DNA of 64,000 nucleotides, taken from NCBI RefSeq assembly GCF_000003815.2, contig NC_049994.1, positions 13,315,039-13,379,038 on the forward strand, given 5' to 3'. Below are positions 13,001-24,949 of this stretch, one piece after another. Source of the stretch: Branchiostoma floridae (taxonomy: Eukaryota > Chordata > Leptocardii > Amphioxiformes > Branchiostomatidae). The position numbers and the translations under genes are program-made. Within the stretch, counting starts at the first letter, position 1; each line of letters opens with the position of its first letter. Under the pieces are notes generated by a model that searched no databases, was not told where the DNA came from, and was given only the letters and a program-made list of their open reading frames with translations.

Positions 13001-16000
13001 CAAGTTCTGACGTCATCAATGGCGAAGTCGCTAAGAAATCCACCTATATCTCCATGAAAGATGACCTGCAAACGGGAAGGAAATGGTTTATTTACGTGTC
13101 ATACGCGGTTCAATTTTGTAGGCATTTCAGTCACACTTGGCTGATATACATGGGGTGGGTTACCAAAGCTTTAAATCTACGTCAAATGCTGTCATGAGAA
13201 GCCGTAGAGCTATCTACAAAGCATTACCACTCATCAGTCATACCACTTGTTAGGCACAAAAAAATGATATCTGAAATCATCGCCAAACGGTATCAGAGAT
13301 ATAAAAAAACACAATATCTACAATAAACAGGAATCTACAATGTGATGAAAGACCAAAGATGCAGATGACTAGAAATCACCTACAGCCCTGATGCAACTAT
13401 TGGCAAAACCATAGGTTTCCACGTGCAGTTGGAGGACGCAATTTCATAGACTTGAAAGATGGAACTAACTCATGGCCCTTCCCTTCCCGAGGTACACACT
13501 AAGGAAAATTACTTGGTTATATGAGCCCTAAGACTTAACCATTTACACCTTGTAATGTATATACATGAACATTGTCTGTCCCCTCTTCCCTCATGATCTC
13601 AATGAAAAGCGGCCTGCAGGCCGATTTGAGCTTTCGTGAACAAAGGTTCAAACAAACCTTGCAGTCGCAACACTAACCTGATAGTTGTCTGTGATGTTGT
13701 GGTTGATGATTGCCCTGTGCCAGGTGTCTCCCCTGTCCCCGCTCAGCTCCCACTGCAGCTGCGTGTCTGTGCTACCGGATACCCTGGTGTACACCTGAAG
13801 GGTGCCTGAATCATAAGAGAAAGTTTTGTTGATTAACCCGACTACTTTGTGATAGGAGCGAATGATGCCATCTACATCATGACACACCAACCTTCCTTCT
13901 CTCAGCCAGGACGGGGGGCGATACGGACTTCTGGCGAACTTTGACCCAGTGATGGTGTCACAAGTACAAAAACTTACGTGTTCTACAGCACTCTTGTTCA
14001 GATAGCTGAAGAAACAGACTCGGTGACGGTGGAAAATGTGCATGCTATATTCAACATGCAGCAAAATAGGACAACTAAAATTTATATGAGTCGATTGTGT
14101 TGCGATGTTGTATACCTATATTCCTGTTTGAATACCATTCAACCAAGTTTTCAAGAATGCGTGCGCATAGCTTCCGGGTCTAGTCATTATATTTAAGTTG
14201 AAATTACTTAAAGAAACATCACAGACTGCATTCAAACAAATGCAGAATTTAAGCAAATCAGTCTTTGAGCATCTAAGTTGATATTACGGATGAAGCGAAA
14301 CTTGCCCATCTGTGGCCCGAACATGTGGAAGTAAAATTCCAGACACTGTCCGCTCGTCTCCAGAGACAACAGTCTGGCCACGTCACCTGTCTGTGCCGGG
14401 GTGGAGGACTCGATGTACATGTAGTACCCTGGAGCATCAGGGGAAACGGAATGTTCATAATCATTATCATCGGTCGAAGTCCTTACACAAGATGGGTTTA
14501 TAACGCCCCTTACGCGGCGATGTATACCATTTCGTTGGCTGATTACAAACGGGGATGCGCCAGGTCCCCCGTCCGGATGAATGATGTAAATCACCGTATG
14601 GCTGATACGAGACAGAGGTTCGCCAGGCCTCCATCCGGGTGATTCTCAGTGAATCACCAATGGAACGTTACCTGTGACTGAACAACCAATTGCATATGAT
14701 ATGAAAGCTATTATTTTCGGATGTGCCTTATGTAGCAGAGACGACCATTCTCCTGTAGGACTGTTTAGTCATACTCATAGTCAAAGCTGTAGGTCTGATA
14801 TCAATTAGGATTTTACCATGGTCATTATTGACCAAAAGAGGCCATCTATATAAAAACACATTTCTATGCCATGCTATAGTGATGATACAGTGAATATTCT
14901 TACCAAACCATACCATGATGTTAAATGTGTACAGTTCATAGGAAATTTTTAAAGCCACACTGCTGCATAAATTAATTGTGTTTACTACGCCATCACCCAG
15001 ATATCTCGAAGAATCAAAAAAGCTGTATTTGACTCCACATTTACCATCATGATATCTGCCCTGAGTGTGGTCATGGAACGGTCCTGTTTTTGCTCCCGGT
15101 GCGCTGTGTTGTATGGCGTACACACGGTTAGGTGTGGCACGCATGTGTCGGGTCCAGTCGATGTCGTCGTTGCTGTCCTGTTGGAAACCGCACATGTCGC
15201 GATCGAAGGTACAGTCAAGATGGGGTTCTGGTGGTATCTCACAAACTGTGGAAAAAAACAGTTGAACATCCAGACGTCGAACACGTATGTACACCAGTGG
15301 ATGCAAAATGTGTAGTGTGCAAAATCTTCTAGATGTATTTTTTTCCTAATTTGCATTTGGACAGACGAGGACAATATGGCACTGCACTCAAGTTAGTAAT
15401 TTATTGCAACACTGCATCATCAACATGAAGTTTAGACACAAAAAACGGAATGCCAACCTACCGCCACCACACATGATGATGTCCAGATCATCGATGGCTG
15501 CCTGGCAACGGAAGCTGCCATCTCGACCCGTTTCAAATACAATCTATAAAGGCACGATTATACTCGTATCAATCGCTAGGCCCCAAAAATATTTGCGAAA
15601 GGTATAATCATAAGGTGTCGGAAATATTCAAAGCAACAAAATATCAACAATAATGATAATGGACGATTTCCAACAATCTTCAATGTTATGAAAGACAGAA
15701 GATGCAGATGTCCAGAAATACCTTGTATGGCCCAGTTGCAACTATTGACAAAACCTTTTGTTTCCACGTGTCATCCGTCGACGCAATTTCATAGTCCTGA
15801 AAGATGGGATTCAGAGTCCCTCCCTTCTCTAGGTAGACGTTTAGGAAGATGTTACTTCCGAAGAGATGATACCAGAACCGCAGAATCACGTCAACGGTGT
15901 ACTCTTGACTGACTAACCGAGCCCTGTCTCCGTCATTGTGGCCAGTGTGGGCGATCGTTGCATAGCCTCCAGCTGCATGTTAGAAAGTCCTATGTGTAAG

Positions 16001-19000
16001 CTGACAAGTACTAGTATACTGGATAGTGATAGCTACGGTGCACTATATAGATTATAAATGGGTACACTGAAACCCAACCCATTAAGAAATAGTCAACACT
16101 GGGGTTCGAGTAGCCTCTTTTTACAATGATGTTGATCACTTTTAATTTTCATTGTCACATGTATGTCTCTGATGTTTCCATCATGTGCTTGCAATTACCC
16201 TCTGGGCATGAACTAGCAAATAAAGTTTCTTAACTTATTATTTCCCTTCACGTCGCAAGTAATTCTCTATTAACAAGGTGCGGTATGATATGTAAAGTTT
16301 AATGCGCACTCTTTTCAGTAGACAGAAAAACCCAATGCTAAGATAACCATAACAAAGCACATTTGACGCTACAGAACCCAGTGTCGACCCTTCTTTTCCC
16401 TATGCCCTTCACAAAACACGCTGGTTACGTAGGTGCACATACTTCGATGGGGGGGGTGGCAACTTAAAGAATAGTTGCATAATATATCACTTCATTCAAA
16501 GAACGTATAACAACTTACTGTCGGTCCCTAACGTGTGATCTGCCATAGGGCCGGTTCCAAGTTCAGGTCTACCAAAATTTTGCGCGAACAGCCTCGCTGA
16601 GGTCGGTCCGGCGTTGATGAGCCAGTCTAGCTCGTCATCAGCTGCCTGGGTCCATCCACAGAAATCAAGGTTGTCAAAGTCACAGCTTTGTGCGTAGACT
16701 GTATTTAATGTGAAAAATCGAAACTCGTAGTTAGTCATAAAAAGTAGTGCAGTGATTGATACAATTTGTTAGAAATGACGTACTTCAATGTCAATGTGAC
16801 GTTTGATGTGCTTGAAAAAAAGTAATGTTAGGAAACGCATCTAGACAGCTGGAAAAGGCTTCCCCCCAACCTTCAACATCTGTCTGTAGGTTATCGCAGT
16901 TGTGTAGCAATTCACGGCACTAAGGTTTAACCTATGTCAATAACATTTGTCTTTTTACAGAGACCGTCACCCCCCTCCCCCCTACAGGGTATGCAAAGGT
17001 CTGAATGCAATTGGATGACATAATTGTTCTTCCAGTTAATCTATTCGATATCAATAACCACAGCTCTTTCTAATCACGTGTTTACTGCAAATTCTGAACA
17101 CAATACTTGCTCGTCATACTAAGTCATATAATCACGACTGTACTACTTACAGCCAAATATACACTACATGTACCGGGTCAAATCTTATCAATGATCATTG
17201 TAGCAACATTAACCTAATGTAGTCAATACGCTATGTTAGAATCAATCACAGCCCTACCCATGTCTGAAATGGAGTTCATGTACATTTGTATTAAGTCATT
17301 AGTGAGGCAGTAAAGTATGATAAATTGCGGTGTTTATTCGGCCCTCATATTTGAGCGATGTTTGTGGCACCTGGGTGTTATCATAGTGTACATGGGAGCA
17401 AATGCCGTGTCCACAAGCCGATCTTTATCATTGTTTACATCAAAAATAAAACAATCAATCGCCGATTAACATTTCCATTGTCTAGCAACACGATCGATAT
17501 TAATTCATTCGTACGTAAGTGGGAAGGGCAGTTAGAACGATTAGGAGTCTAGCTCTGTGGTCACAGCTGACAAGCATCGGGTCAGTATATATTTATATAT
17601 ACGGTCTAACGCCTTAAGTAAACAATGAAACATAGCGTCAAAACGATCGTTTCTTGTCATAATACCCCTGTCACATTATCCACGATCTTCGGGCGTATCG
17701 ATGGAAGATCGGCCATATTTAAGATCGACAGAGGGTTGCGCGTTTTTTTCACCTGAAAACCGTCCCTGTCACATATAAGCCATACTTTGTACCTTGTACA
17801 ATTGTTGTGCAATAAAGTTATCATTATGAATGAGGGCCGGGCGATTGCCGCAGAATCGTCGTCCGGTCGATTTTCGCCAAATGTGACAGGGGTATTACGA
17901 ATGCAACACGAAGTAGGTAGGTAGTCGACGTACGGGGCCGGGGTTATACCGCACAGTTGGGCAACACACCAAGCCAGTGGACGATTCTTACTGTTAAAGT
18001 TCGGATTCTTCAGTATAATCACAAAGAAAATATTTGACATTATGTTACGACAAGGAAGTCTTCCAAATATGCCAAGCCTATCATCAATTCTATCCCATGA
18101 AAGATAACACCAGGGCTTAAGTGTTTTAGGAAATGACTAATGCTACAGGTAGACAGTTAATGACCAGATAAGATACCACATGGCGACACTTAATTGCAAC
18201 AAAACTCCTCCCTGTATACAATGACATTATCTTGGCAGCAGTTCTTGGTGCAAATACAGAACATGGTCTTAGACTTCATGATATGTCCAGTGTTGTTTAT
18301 CAAGCTTTATATTTTTCTAAAGTATTCGTGCAGTGACAGAGAGAATACACACCATCATATGACGTATTTAGGAAGTTTAGAAAAGAAGAAAAAAGCTCTG
18401 TTCTCATTCTAGCAAGTGTTGTGTGTATCAGCATCTACGTCACAGATTCTTTTTAGTTTCTAGTGAAATTGGGTGTCAAAGGTGACCGAAGTCTGTGTTT
18501 TTCTTGAGTAAATCTGTGAGCAAATCTTCAAAGCACCCCGAATACGATAACTTATTTTTGTTTATTTTCTATGTGACCAGAACTTGCTACGTCCTACAAT
18601 GTACTAAGTGAGTGCTAGATTCGGTCATATTTTACAAAAGGATAATAGAAGATGGTCTTCTTCTGGCTTGCAACGAAAGTTTTCTTTGTGACTGGCGTAT
18701 TCACCATTTACAGCAAGAATGCCTGTTGGGCGTTTTCCAGACTTGACTCCAATGAAATGCAACGAATTTTGACACTGTTGTTAAACTTAGTGAAACAGAC
18801 GTGCAAACCACGCTATAAAAATCCATGTTAAACCATCTCATAGACCACAGGAAGTCAGACAAATGTTACAAAAGAAGCCGTAATGAATGCGACCCAAGCC
18901 GTGCCATGGTGCACCTGCCTGTCCGATGTGGTGTAATCCAACATGCCACAGTCTGCCCGGCAACCGCGCCTGTATTACACCCGTAATGGTGTGTAATAGA

Positions 19001-20816
19001 GGGGTTGGACAAACAACGTGCCTTGTTCAACGCATTCATTCACACGACCTCTTACCGCCTGTTGTTCGCATATAACTTCATCTAAAGTGACTTAAAGCCG
19101 GTCTGTATAGTTCGTGTTGAGGGTATATATAGTGCGCGTTGTGCGATAGGAGTGCATAAATTGTTTCAAATCTCTCCTCATATCTCAGCATTCCAATACC
19201 CAAGCTACAGCTGTTCTGTAACGTGTTAGCAGAGGAATGAAAATGTACGGGCTCTTCGAGAGTCGGCGGTCCGAAAATCAATACGGATTACCGAAATGTA
19301 GAATTCTACATCAAATGCTCCGACGGGCGGGACAGAGCCCTGGTATCTCGAGATAAAATTAATTATAGCCAGGGTGATAAGGAAATGTGTTGATCCTTAT
19401 TTACTGGTGATGCATAGTTGGAAGAATTGTGATTAAAGTCCAACTAATCTTTAAAACATTGGTGCATGTACGGGACGTCTGTCGAGTCCTTGTTCTAAGA
19501 GAAAGGGTACGGGTTCTGCTGCAATTTTAAGTAAAGATTAAGTAAAGGACAAATGGTGAAAAAGCAATGTTATATAGACTGTAATATACATTGTGATTAC
19601 GTCATTCCGTCTAGGCTTGCCATTTCTTTGTTACAATCACAAAACATTGTGACATTTTGTTCGATGAATGACTCAATCAAGAGGATATGGTTCAATGTTA
19701 ATTTCCCCTAATGTAGCGTTCCCCCAATGACTCAGGGGTGATTACATTGCGGATGCCTTTGATTCTTTGAGATGAATGATAAAAACAACAATGCTCACGA
19801 TCTGCTCGAATACATTAATGCTGTTCAATTTTAAAAAGTTACTTTCAAATAATCAATTCGTTAATCTGTCTTACTTCAAGGAAATAACTCCATTTTCAAC
19901 TGACTAAAGCAAGCCTTTTCAACGGAGGTTTCCAAAAATGTTGTTATCCCAAGATGTTCAACTTACATACAAACGAGCGTAGACAACTAAACAACGGCAT
20001 TACCACTACTGAACACTTTTAGCTTTTAGTGTTTCCTAAAATAAAACACTTTCCGTACTTTGTTTCCAAATACCGAGGTTTTGGGCCAATACTAGACTGT
20101 TGGACAAGTCAGGGTAAAACTAATCAAGCAAGTTTGGTTATACTCGATACAAACTTGCTATGCTTTGAACTACATTTACGTAACTGCACAATAACTTGTT
20201 TCCTGTGTTATAAATCCAGAATGGACTTCAACACTTCAACGGGCTTTTGACAAGAACGGAAAATAAAAGGAAAACGAACGAGAAACTTCACTTATTGACA
20301 TAAAATCACGAAATACACCACGCCTTAAATTACGTGATACAACTTGCTGTAGCGTAGTATAGACCTTAGATATCCTACATCTCTATAATAGTAAACTTAA
20401 GTAGCGGAGATACGCTCTTGAAGAAAGGCCGTTACTGTAAGACGAATTTTGATCTCGTTGCACAAAGAGTCTCAACGCAAAAAACAACGGTCGCCATTTT
20501 GAGAAGATGACTATGTCTTTTTGCGTGACGTGGTTGATCGTGTAGTACTGAGCCACGTTGGTACGGATGGACAGCTTCTAGTGTTAGGAAGAGTTTAGGC
20601 GTAATTTGAGTAATTTCTTAACACCAGACGTCTTTCTTTGACACCCGGTAAGCTTTTCTTTACTTTACTCTAACCTTAAAATTGACTCGAACTAAAGTAG
20701 GCGATGCTAACGAAGTTGACGTGTACTTACCGACAGTTGAAACAGCCAGCAGGATCAAACACACCACAGGCGTACTATCCATGGTCCCCATCTGCTTCCC
20801 TTGCTCCTTCCACACG
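605..20816 (-). CDS. Type I membrane protein: signal peptide, 2 MAM, 7 TSP1 repeats, TM helix (883 aa)
   Basis: Coding exons, high to low coordinate: 20791-20731 (signal), 16698-16519, 15972-15722, 15543-15462 (MAM1), 15245-15045, 14428-14306, 13805-13678, 13065-12984 (MAM2), 12708-12523, 11673-11503, 11148-10960, 9407-9219, 8802-8611, 2573-2385, 1760-1584 (TSP1-1 to -7), 1085-1047 (mini-exon) and 816-605 (TM, stop). Lengths sum to 2652 nt. Nearly all module borders are phase 1, the usual pattern for shuffled extracellular modules. MAM domains mediate adhesion or dimerisation at the cell surface and TSP1 repeats bind matrix, so a cell-surface adhesion or guidance role is inferred. No exact orthologue is recognised. 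Two in-frame ATGs (20791, 20782) could start the protein; the second has the better context (GACCATGG). An AG acceptor before 20816 implies an untranslated upstream exon. The 2574-8610 intron contains the opposite-strand kelch gene. Confidence 0.88.
2857..7088 (+). CDS. BTB-BACK-kelch (KLHL-type) protein nested in an intron of the opposite-strand gene
   Basis: Exons: about 2857-3110, 3924-4137, 4587-4726, 5319-5894 and 6227-7088 (stop TGA 7086-7088). Phases 2, 0, 2, 2 agree and the model gives 681 residues. The BTB domain ([11 protein letters not shown] / [19 protein letters not shown]) spans exons 1-3. A BACK domain follows in exons 3-4, then kelch-like blades, the clearest being [16 protein letters not shown]. 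The tail is strongly acidic (SDSEDDLS type). KLHL proteins recruit substrates to Cullin-3 ubiquitin ligases; this role is inferred from family. The first exon is uncertain: the homologous part begins near [12 protein letters not shown] without its own Met, so the true start is either the ATG at 2857 or 2890, or lies in an unseen upstream exon. It sits wholly inside the 2574-8610 intron of the MAM/TSP1 gene. Confidence 0.82.
3600..3865 (-). repeat. 5S-rRNA-derived SINE, copy 1 (kelch intron 1)
   Basis: On the minus strand the part at about 3865-3755 matches the 5S rRNA internal-promoter region: GATCTCGGAAGTTAAGTAAC, then TTCTTGGATGGGAGTCTCCC. It is followed by a body containing ggggtcccgtgctcgagga and cattgggtacctactggctg. 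The same body occurs on plus at 27478-27575 next to another 5S-like head. This structure is that of SINE3-type elements, whose polymerase III promoter comes from 5S rRNA. Confidence 0.78.
4310..4400. repeat. CCTGCAT/TGCAGGT-rich repeat fragment
   Basis: The stretch has several close TGCAGGT words, including the inverted pair acctgcatatgcaggt. It lies in the second kelch intron (4138-4586) and looks like a decayed interspersed repeat rather than coding DNA. Confidence 0.35.
6957..7428 (+). repeat. Three tandem copies of the kelch gene's acidic C-terminal tail
   Basis: Units begin with gataactacctctcagattc at 6957 and 7126, and with a variant at 7294 (periods 169 and 168). Only the first is in the main reading frame. 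The second and third each still encode [26 protein letters not shown] tails ending in their own stops (7255-7257 and about 7426-7428). The third has a 3-nt insertion (an extra Ser). Confidence 0.9.
7089..8610 (+). other. 3' region of the kelch gene and remainder of the host intron
   Basis: It contains two non-translated copies of the acidic tail (to about 7428), then AT-rich sequence with no recognisable gene. About 8160-8425 holds a dispersed repeat shared with 45330-45612. No canonical AATAAA was found immediately downstream of the stop. Confidence 0.5.
8160..8425 (+). repeat. Dispersed repeat, copy A
   Basis: Shares long stretches with 45330-45612, for example gtccagaacacgagata, the hexamer-rich tract cgacccctaycca, and accaaatatca followed by atccatcca. 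Both copies end near an AC-rich microsatellite and an aacataacct motif. The family is not identified. Confidence 0.7.
10154..10172. repeat. Poly-C/poly-T tract
   Basis: A run of about 14-15 C followed by T lies in the TSP1-3/TSP1-4 intron. The flanking 9420-10590 region has no coding content I can support and looks like old transposon or intron DNA. Confidence 0.6.
10597..10727. repeat. Near-perfect hairpin (about 64-bp arms, 1-nt centre)
   Basis: The left arm, 10597-10660, and the right arm, 10662-10727, are almost exact reverse complements (AACAACATCAG / CTGATGTTGTT at the centre, with a few mismatches further out such as AAGCTATAAA against TTTATACCTT). It lies in the TSP1-3/TSP1-4 intron. 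It looks like a foldback/MITE remnant or a local inverted duplication. Confidence 0.85.
10778..10905. repeat. CAGCACTG minisatellite-like cluster
   Basis: Five CAGCACTG words occur at 10778, 10792, 10823, 10838 and 10859, with related words (GAGTGCTGAG, CAGTACTGG) to 10905. Spacing is irregular. It follows the hairpin directly, so both may belong to one element. Confidence 0.75.
12984..15245 (-). other. MAM domain 2 (four exons)
   Basis: The exons 15245-15045, 14428-14306, 13805-13678 and 13065-12984 encode residues about 192-369. Visible signatures are [51 protein letters not shown], and the closing [13 protein letters not shown]. It has one intron more than MAM1. The intron after 14306 appears to start with GC rather than GT (see findings). 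Confidence 0.87.
15462..16698 (-). other. MAM domain 1 (three exons)
   Basis: The exons 16698-16519, 15972-15722 and 15543-15462 encode a full MAM domain at about residues 21-191. The family signature is visible: [13 protein letters not shown], then a D-E-L-D-W segment, a [11 protein letters not shown] segment, the RARLVSQEY strand, FWYHLFGS, and a closing [12 protein letters not shown]. The intervening introns are phase 1 and phase 0. Confidence 0.88.
17662..17895. mobile_element. MITE with TA target duplication
   Basis: The ends ATACCCCTGTCACATT and AATGTGACAGGGGTAT are exact inverted repeats, each flanked by TA (17660-17661 and 17896-17897). The size is 234 bp with no transposase. TA duplication suggests a Tc1/mariner-type or similar source. 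It lies in intron 1 of the MAM/TSP1 gene. Confidence 0.88.
20731..20816 (-). other. First coding exon: 5' UTR end plus signal peptide of the MAM/TSP1 gene
   Basis: Reading minus, a pyrimidine tract and AG at about 20817-20818 precede the exon. ATG lies at 20791 (or 20782), followed by a short hydrophobic stretch ([12 protein letters not shown]), a typical signal peptide. The donor GTAAGT lies at 20730-20725. The exon ends in phase 1, matching the phase-1 start of the first MAM exon 4 kb away. Confidence 0.8.
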
Positions 20817-21603
20817 CTAAAAGAGGAAAAAGCGTAAAAATTCTAAGGTTTTCGTTTCGGAGACGGACCTAAGCGGAAAAGACCATCACTGGTTGTGGCG
20901 CTGAATGAGGGGGAGGAAACAGGCGACGTCGCGTGTTGTCATGACGACCATGCTGTTTGTTTATTGGTTTGTCCAGAACTAATGGCTCTGGAGGATTGGT
21001 CCCACATACACCGGGATAAAGATGACAGAGGTCGTGCGCAGGTCCAGCAAATAACGGGGATCGTCTCAACACTTCGTATACGCCGAAAACGATATGATTA
21101 CTTTTTCCTCCGTGAAAAAAGTATTAATCAAAAGTAGCTACATGTGTGCTTTGACAACTTGCTTTAATACTTTATATCGCTTGTGATGACTTTTAAGAAG
21201 TGGATAGATCTTGCGTTTCCAAATACGCATCTTGCTGGTGGGCTTTCCACTGGCTTTCCTATGTACTGCAGCGGAATTTCTAGATTTCTGTATTGTACAC
21301 AGGACATGCTATGGACTTGATTTGGGTGAAAGTTTTTGCGCTACACAATATACAAGTATTGGACTCCTATATATATATATAGAAATTTCATTGATTTTGT
21401 GTTTTTATGACAACAGATTTCGTTTGTCGTCGCTGTAGCATGTCGTTCCTCGAAAAGTCTTATTTATACTCTCTTGATGTAAACTTTCAAATATTCTTGC
21501 AATTAATCTAATCCTACTTAGCGTAAACACTGCAACAGCGACTTAACTTACTAGTACTTACAGCGACTTAACTTACTAGTACTTACACCTACTTAAATTA
21601 CTA

Positions 21604-21668
21604 GTGTGTGTGTGTGCGTGTGTGTGTTTGTGTGTGTATTTGTGTGTGTGTGTGTGTGTGTGTGTGTG
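21604..21668. repeat. (TG)n microsatellite with adjacent 25-bp direct repeats
   Basis: The TG-rich run at 21604-21668 is interrupted by a few C and A. Just before it, cagcgacttaacttactagt recurs in two tight units with a third decayed unit ending at about 21600. Confidence 0.85.
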
Positions 21669-22055
21669 ATTCCGTTGGAATCATATTTCATAACATACAT
21701 GTATAATTATACCTACGTAACTTGCCATAGATAAAATTGTACTTAACGTGTACAGTGTAGATTTCACGCCAGTAATCTCCAAGCAGATGTAGAGTCTGTT
21801 TTGTTCTATTTGTATTTTTCATGTCTCTTTCATGCTGCAAATACATTACTTTCGCTATGGTTTTACAACTTTTCGTGGGAGAAGGGAAAATGATGTTTTC
21901 GCGGTGTTTGAAGTTCACTGTTGAAACGATTCTCTAGTACAATAGAACAAAACAAGGCTGATAAAACATATGTTCGCGGTGTTCTGATTTCGCGGCAAAA
22001 GGCAACCGCGAAGATTTCGCGATTTACAGTAGTAGGGACACTATGATTGCCATTA

Positions 22056-24248
22056 AAAATCCGCACTGTATGCCCCCGAAAAACTGGCAATAAACAATCA
22101 GCTTGAGATTAATCTATCTTATACGGATGTTTCCTTAAGGTTTAGTCCACTGTCATAACACGGCCAAACACCAGACTTCGGCGCCAGGTCTTATATAGGT
22201 TATCTCGTCTACGAGGACGACCTAGACCTTTTACTACAACGCATCTATAGCTACAGTAAGCACAAAAAAAGTTCGGAAACTTTAACGCTAGTTCACCTTT
22301 ATCCGCTGTCTTTAAAAACAGCACATTTAGGAGTATCAAGTCTGCGGAATGTTGTTTAAAATTTGCAATATTTTCAAAATGTTCCGATTTCAAACCACTG
22401 TCCGTCGACTTTATATTCCTACAAACGCTTTTTTTCTAAACAACGGATATAGGTTACCCTCTGATAAAGGTAAACCAGCGTTAACTGTCAACTCCTTTAA
22501 TGTGATGCCAAATTTGCATTCCAAATTTGATACCAAAACACTAGTACATACAAGGGCCGAACTTCGGAGCTGACTATGCGAGTACGTTACAAAAGAAAGT
22601 GCCATAATTCCCCAACCAACACTGTGTCTGACGATGGAGGGGAATTTCAGTTCTTTTGTTATGGCGAACCACCCACGAAATGACTCTTGGTAGCACAAGC
22701 TTTTCGACGACACGACGTTAAAGTTAAGGGCACAACCCGACGTACGTGCAAATACGTGCTGTCTACGTTCCAAAACGTGGGCAATCTTTTTGGGATCCGC
22801 AAGTGTAAAGTACCGCCTTCGTACGAACTCGAAGGGAATCCGGCGGATTTTGGAGCACACAGACACGCCGTAGAACTTTACGTGCAGGCAAAACTTTGTG
22901 ACGTACTCCCTCCCTGCTCTTGCCAGTCGTTCCCAACGATTTCAGAAATACGTGGTCTCCTAAAGATACGTACGGACAAATTGCACGTACGGCGGGTTGT
23001 AGCGGGTTGTAGCTTAACACATGATGTCTTACCTGGAACTCAACTAATGAACAAGAGCGATCAAAGCGAACTGAATATCATTGTACAGGGCAATAAACAA
23101 TTAAACAAGCTTATCCAATGATATGCATGTACAATGCGGTTGATGAAGTCTCTATTGAGGTATGATCGCCCAGAATCAAGTTTGCAAACTTTTTGTGTTG
23201 AGTTCATTGTCTGCACTGAGAAAGAAGAGTAGAAACAAAACCTTGAGAAAAATATCACAATATCAGTTTATTATTAATGTACCTGTCTTCGAAGCATTTG
23301 TCCTACCAGTATGGGAGAGAGAAAAGGACTACCAGTGAAAATCCGCACTGTATACCACAAAAACTCGCGCCATAACACACAATCAGCTTGAGATTAATCT
23401 ATCTTATGGTTTCGTCCGCTGTCACAACACGGCCAAACACCTGGCTTCGCGGGAGACCTGTACCTATCTAGCTTATCCCGTCTACAAGTACGGCCTAGAC
23501 CTTTACCAACAACAAACCATCTAAGTCAGCACACAAAAATGGGAATTTAAGTTTGTCGTTTCTCGTTTGTTATTCGTATAGAATTATATATCATTAGAAA
23601 GCTCATATGATTCTATAAAGTGATACCAAATTTGCCCATCAAATTTGATACCAAAAATTTGATCTAATTATACTATATAGGGCTGAACTTTGAAGCTGAC
23701 TACGTCACAAAAGTGTCCACGAAATCACTCTCGGTGCTCATTGTACGAAAGCGCGATCATAACAAACGAGGTAAATGGCATTTTGAAGAAAAGTACACAA
23801 GCTTTCCAATGACAAAACGCCAAAACATAGTCCTGCTTAAGCGCTAGTCATACTAAAACAACGAACATATGGGCTTACGATCAAGGAACATTTTGGCATT
23901 TCATTTTCACCTCCTACCCAGGTAAGTAACCGTGGAGCGCAACTCCATTGTATACACATATTGCCATACATTGCACCTGTTACAATTGTCCCGCAATAAA
24001 GTTCTTCTTCTTCTTCTAATGAAAATGCGATCTAAGTGAACTTAATTGTACATAGCAATAAACAAGCTTTCTAGTGATATACCTGTATAATGTAATTTAT
24101 TAAGTCTCTATTGAGATACTATCATGCACTCTGAATCAAGTTCGAACCTTTTTTTCAGTTGAGGTCATTATCTAAATCAAGAAACAAACACAAACCCTTA
24201 AAAAAGATCACAACAGCAATTTATTATTATGTCATTGAAGTACTTGCC
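22056..24248. repeat. Diverged tandem duplication, offset about 1.28 kb
   Basis: Copy 1 is about 22056-23287 and copy 2 about 23338-24248. Shared landmarks include aatccgcactgta (22057/23339), caatcagcttgagattaatc, aacacggccaaacac, and a shared right end with gaagtctctattgaggta-like sequence (23146 against 24109). Copy 2 is shorter. No clear coding content. Confidence 0.78.
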
Positions 24249-24949
24249 TTATCAGTAAATACGTATATTCAAAGAACTATTGTTTCTTGAAGGGTAATTG
24301 AAATCTTCACAATAGTCGTATTTATTAAGCATGATTTGTATGAATATCTGACGCTCAAGATACGTAGGAAAGAGTGTATGTAAAATACAAGTATATAAAG
24401 ATAGAATAAAACGCAACACCACCTGCTTAAGACAGCATCTTAAATCCTTCAAAAATTCAGATAACTATATTCAAGCGCTCAACTTTTATACATATATATC
24501 TAAAATATGTAATATAACTACAGCTCCAACTATAGCTCCAACTATATATAACTATATATATATATATACAGCTCCAACTGACTTCAGGTTTAGTTCTTCA
24601 TTACACATTTGTAATTTATCTTTATGTAGCACTGGGAGGTCACAAGCCGTATGAATAGGGAGATGGGATCCACTTTCTCTCATATCTCTCTCTTCAGTAT
24701 TCGTTCGTTTGGTGTCTTTCTCTTAGTTGTGCTACTGTGCAAATTATTGGGACCGCCGCTATTTATAACAAATACCTAATATCTGTTTGTAGTCGAATAC
24801 TCTTTGCTTAAGTTTTGCTACTATACAAGATATAAGGACCGCCCTTAGTCATAAAACGAATACCTATCCATGTGTAGTATTTACCTTACTACTACTAGCA
24901 AAGCAACATACTAAACAAGTTATCAGGACCGACAGCATTTATCGAATAT

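Larger units (their letters stand above)
20817..24949. other. Intergenic region between the MAM/TSP1 gene 5' end and the GT6 gene 3' end
   Basis: No gene was recognised. It holds a 25-bp direct repeat (21530-21600), a TG microsatellite (21604-21668), the large duplicated block (22056-24248) and AT-rich DNA with TATA-type microsatellite (24540-24570). Open frames at 22411-22866 and 22687-23121 lie inside the duplicated repeat and match nothing recognisable. Confidence 0.6.

Noticed and set aside
13290..13520. An extra MAM exon resembling 15722-15780 (shared words such as gaaagac-agat-cagatg and caactattg-caaaacc)
   Set aside because: The stretch looks like a decayed copy of the MAM1 middle exon region but has no continuous frame or matching splice sites, so it is at most a dead exon duplicate.
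22411..23121. Open frames of 144-151 codons on both strands at 22411-22866 and 22687-23121
   Set aside because: They overlap each other antisense, lie inside the diverged duplication, show no domain, and are not preserved in the second copy.
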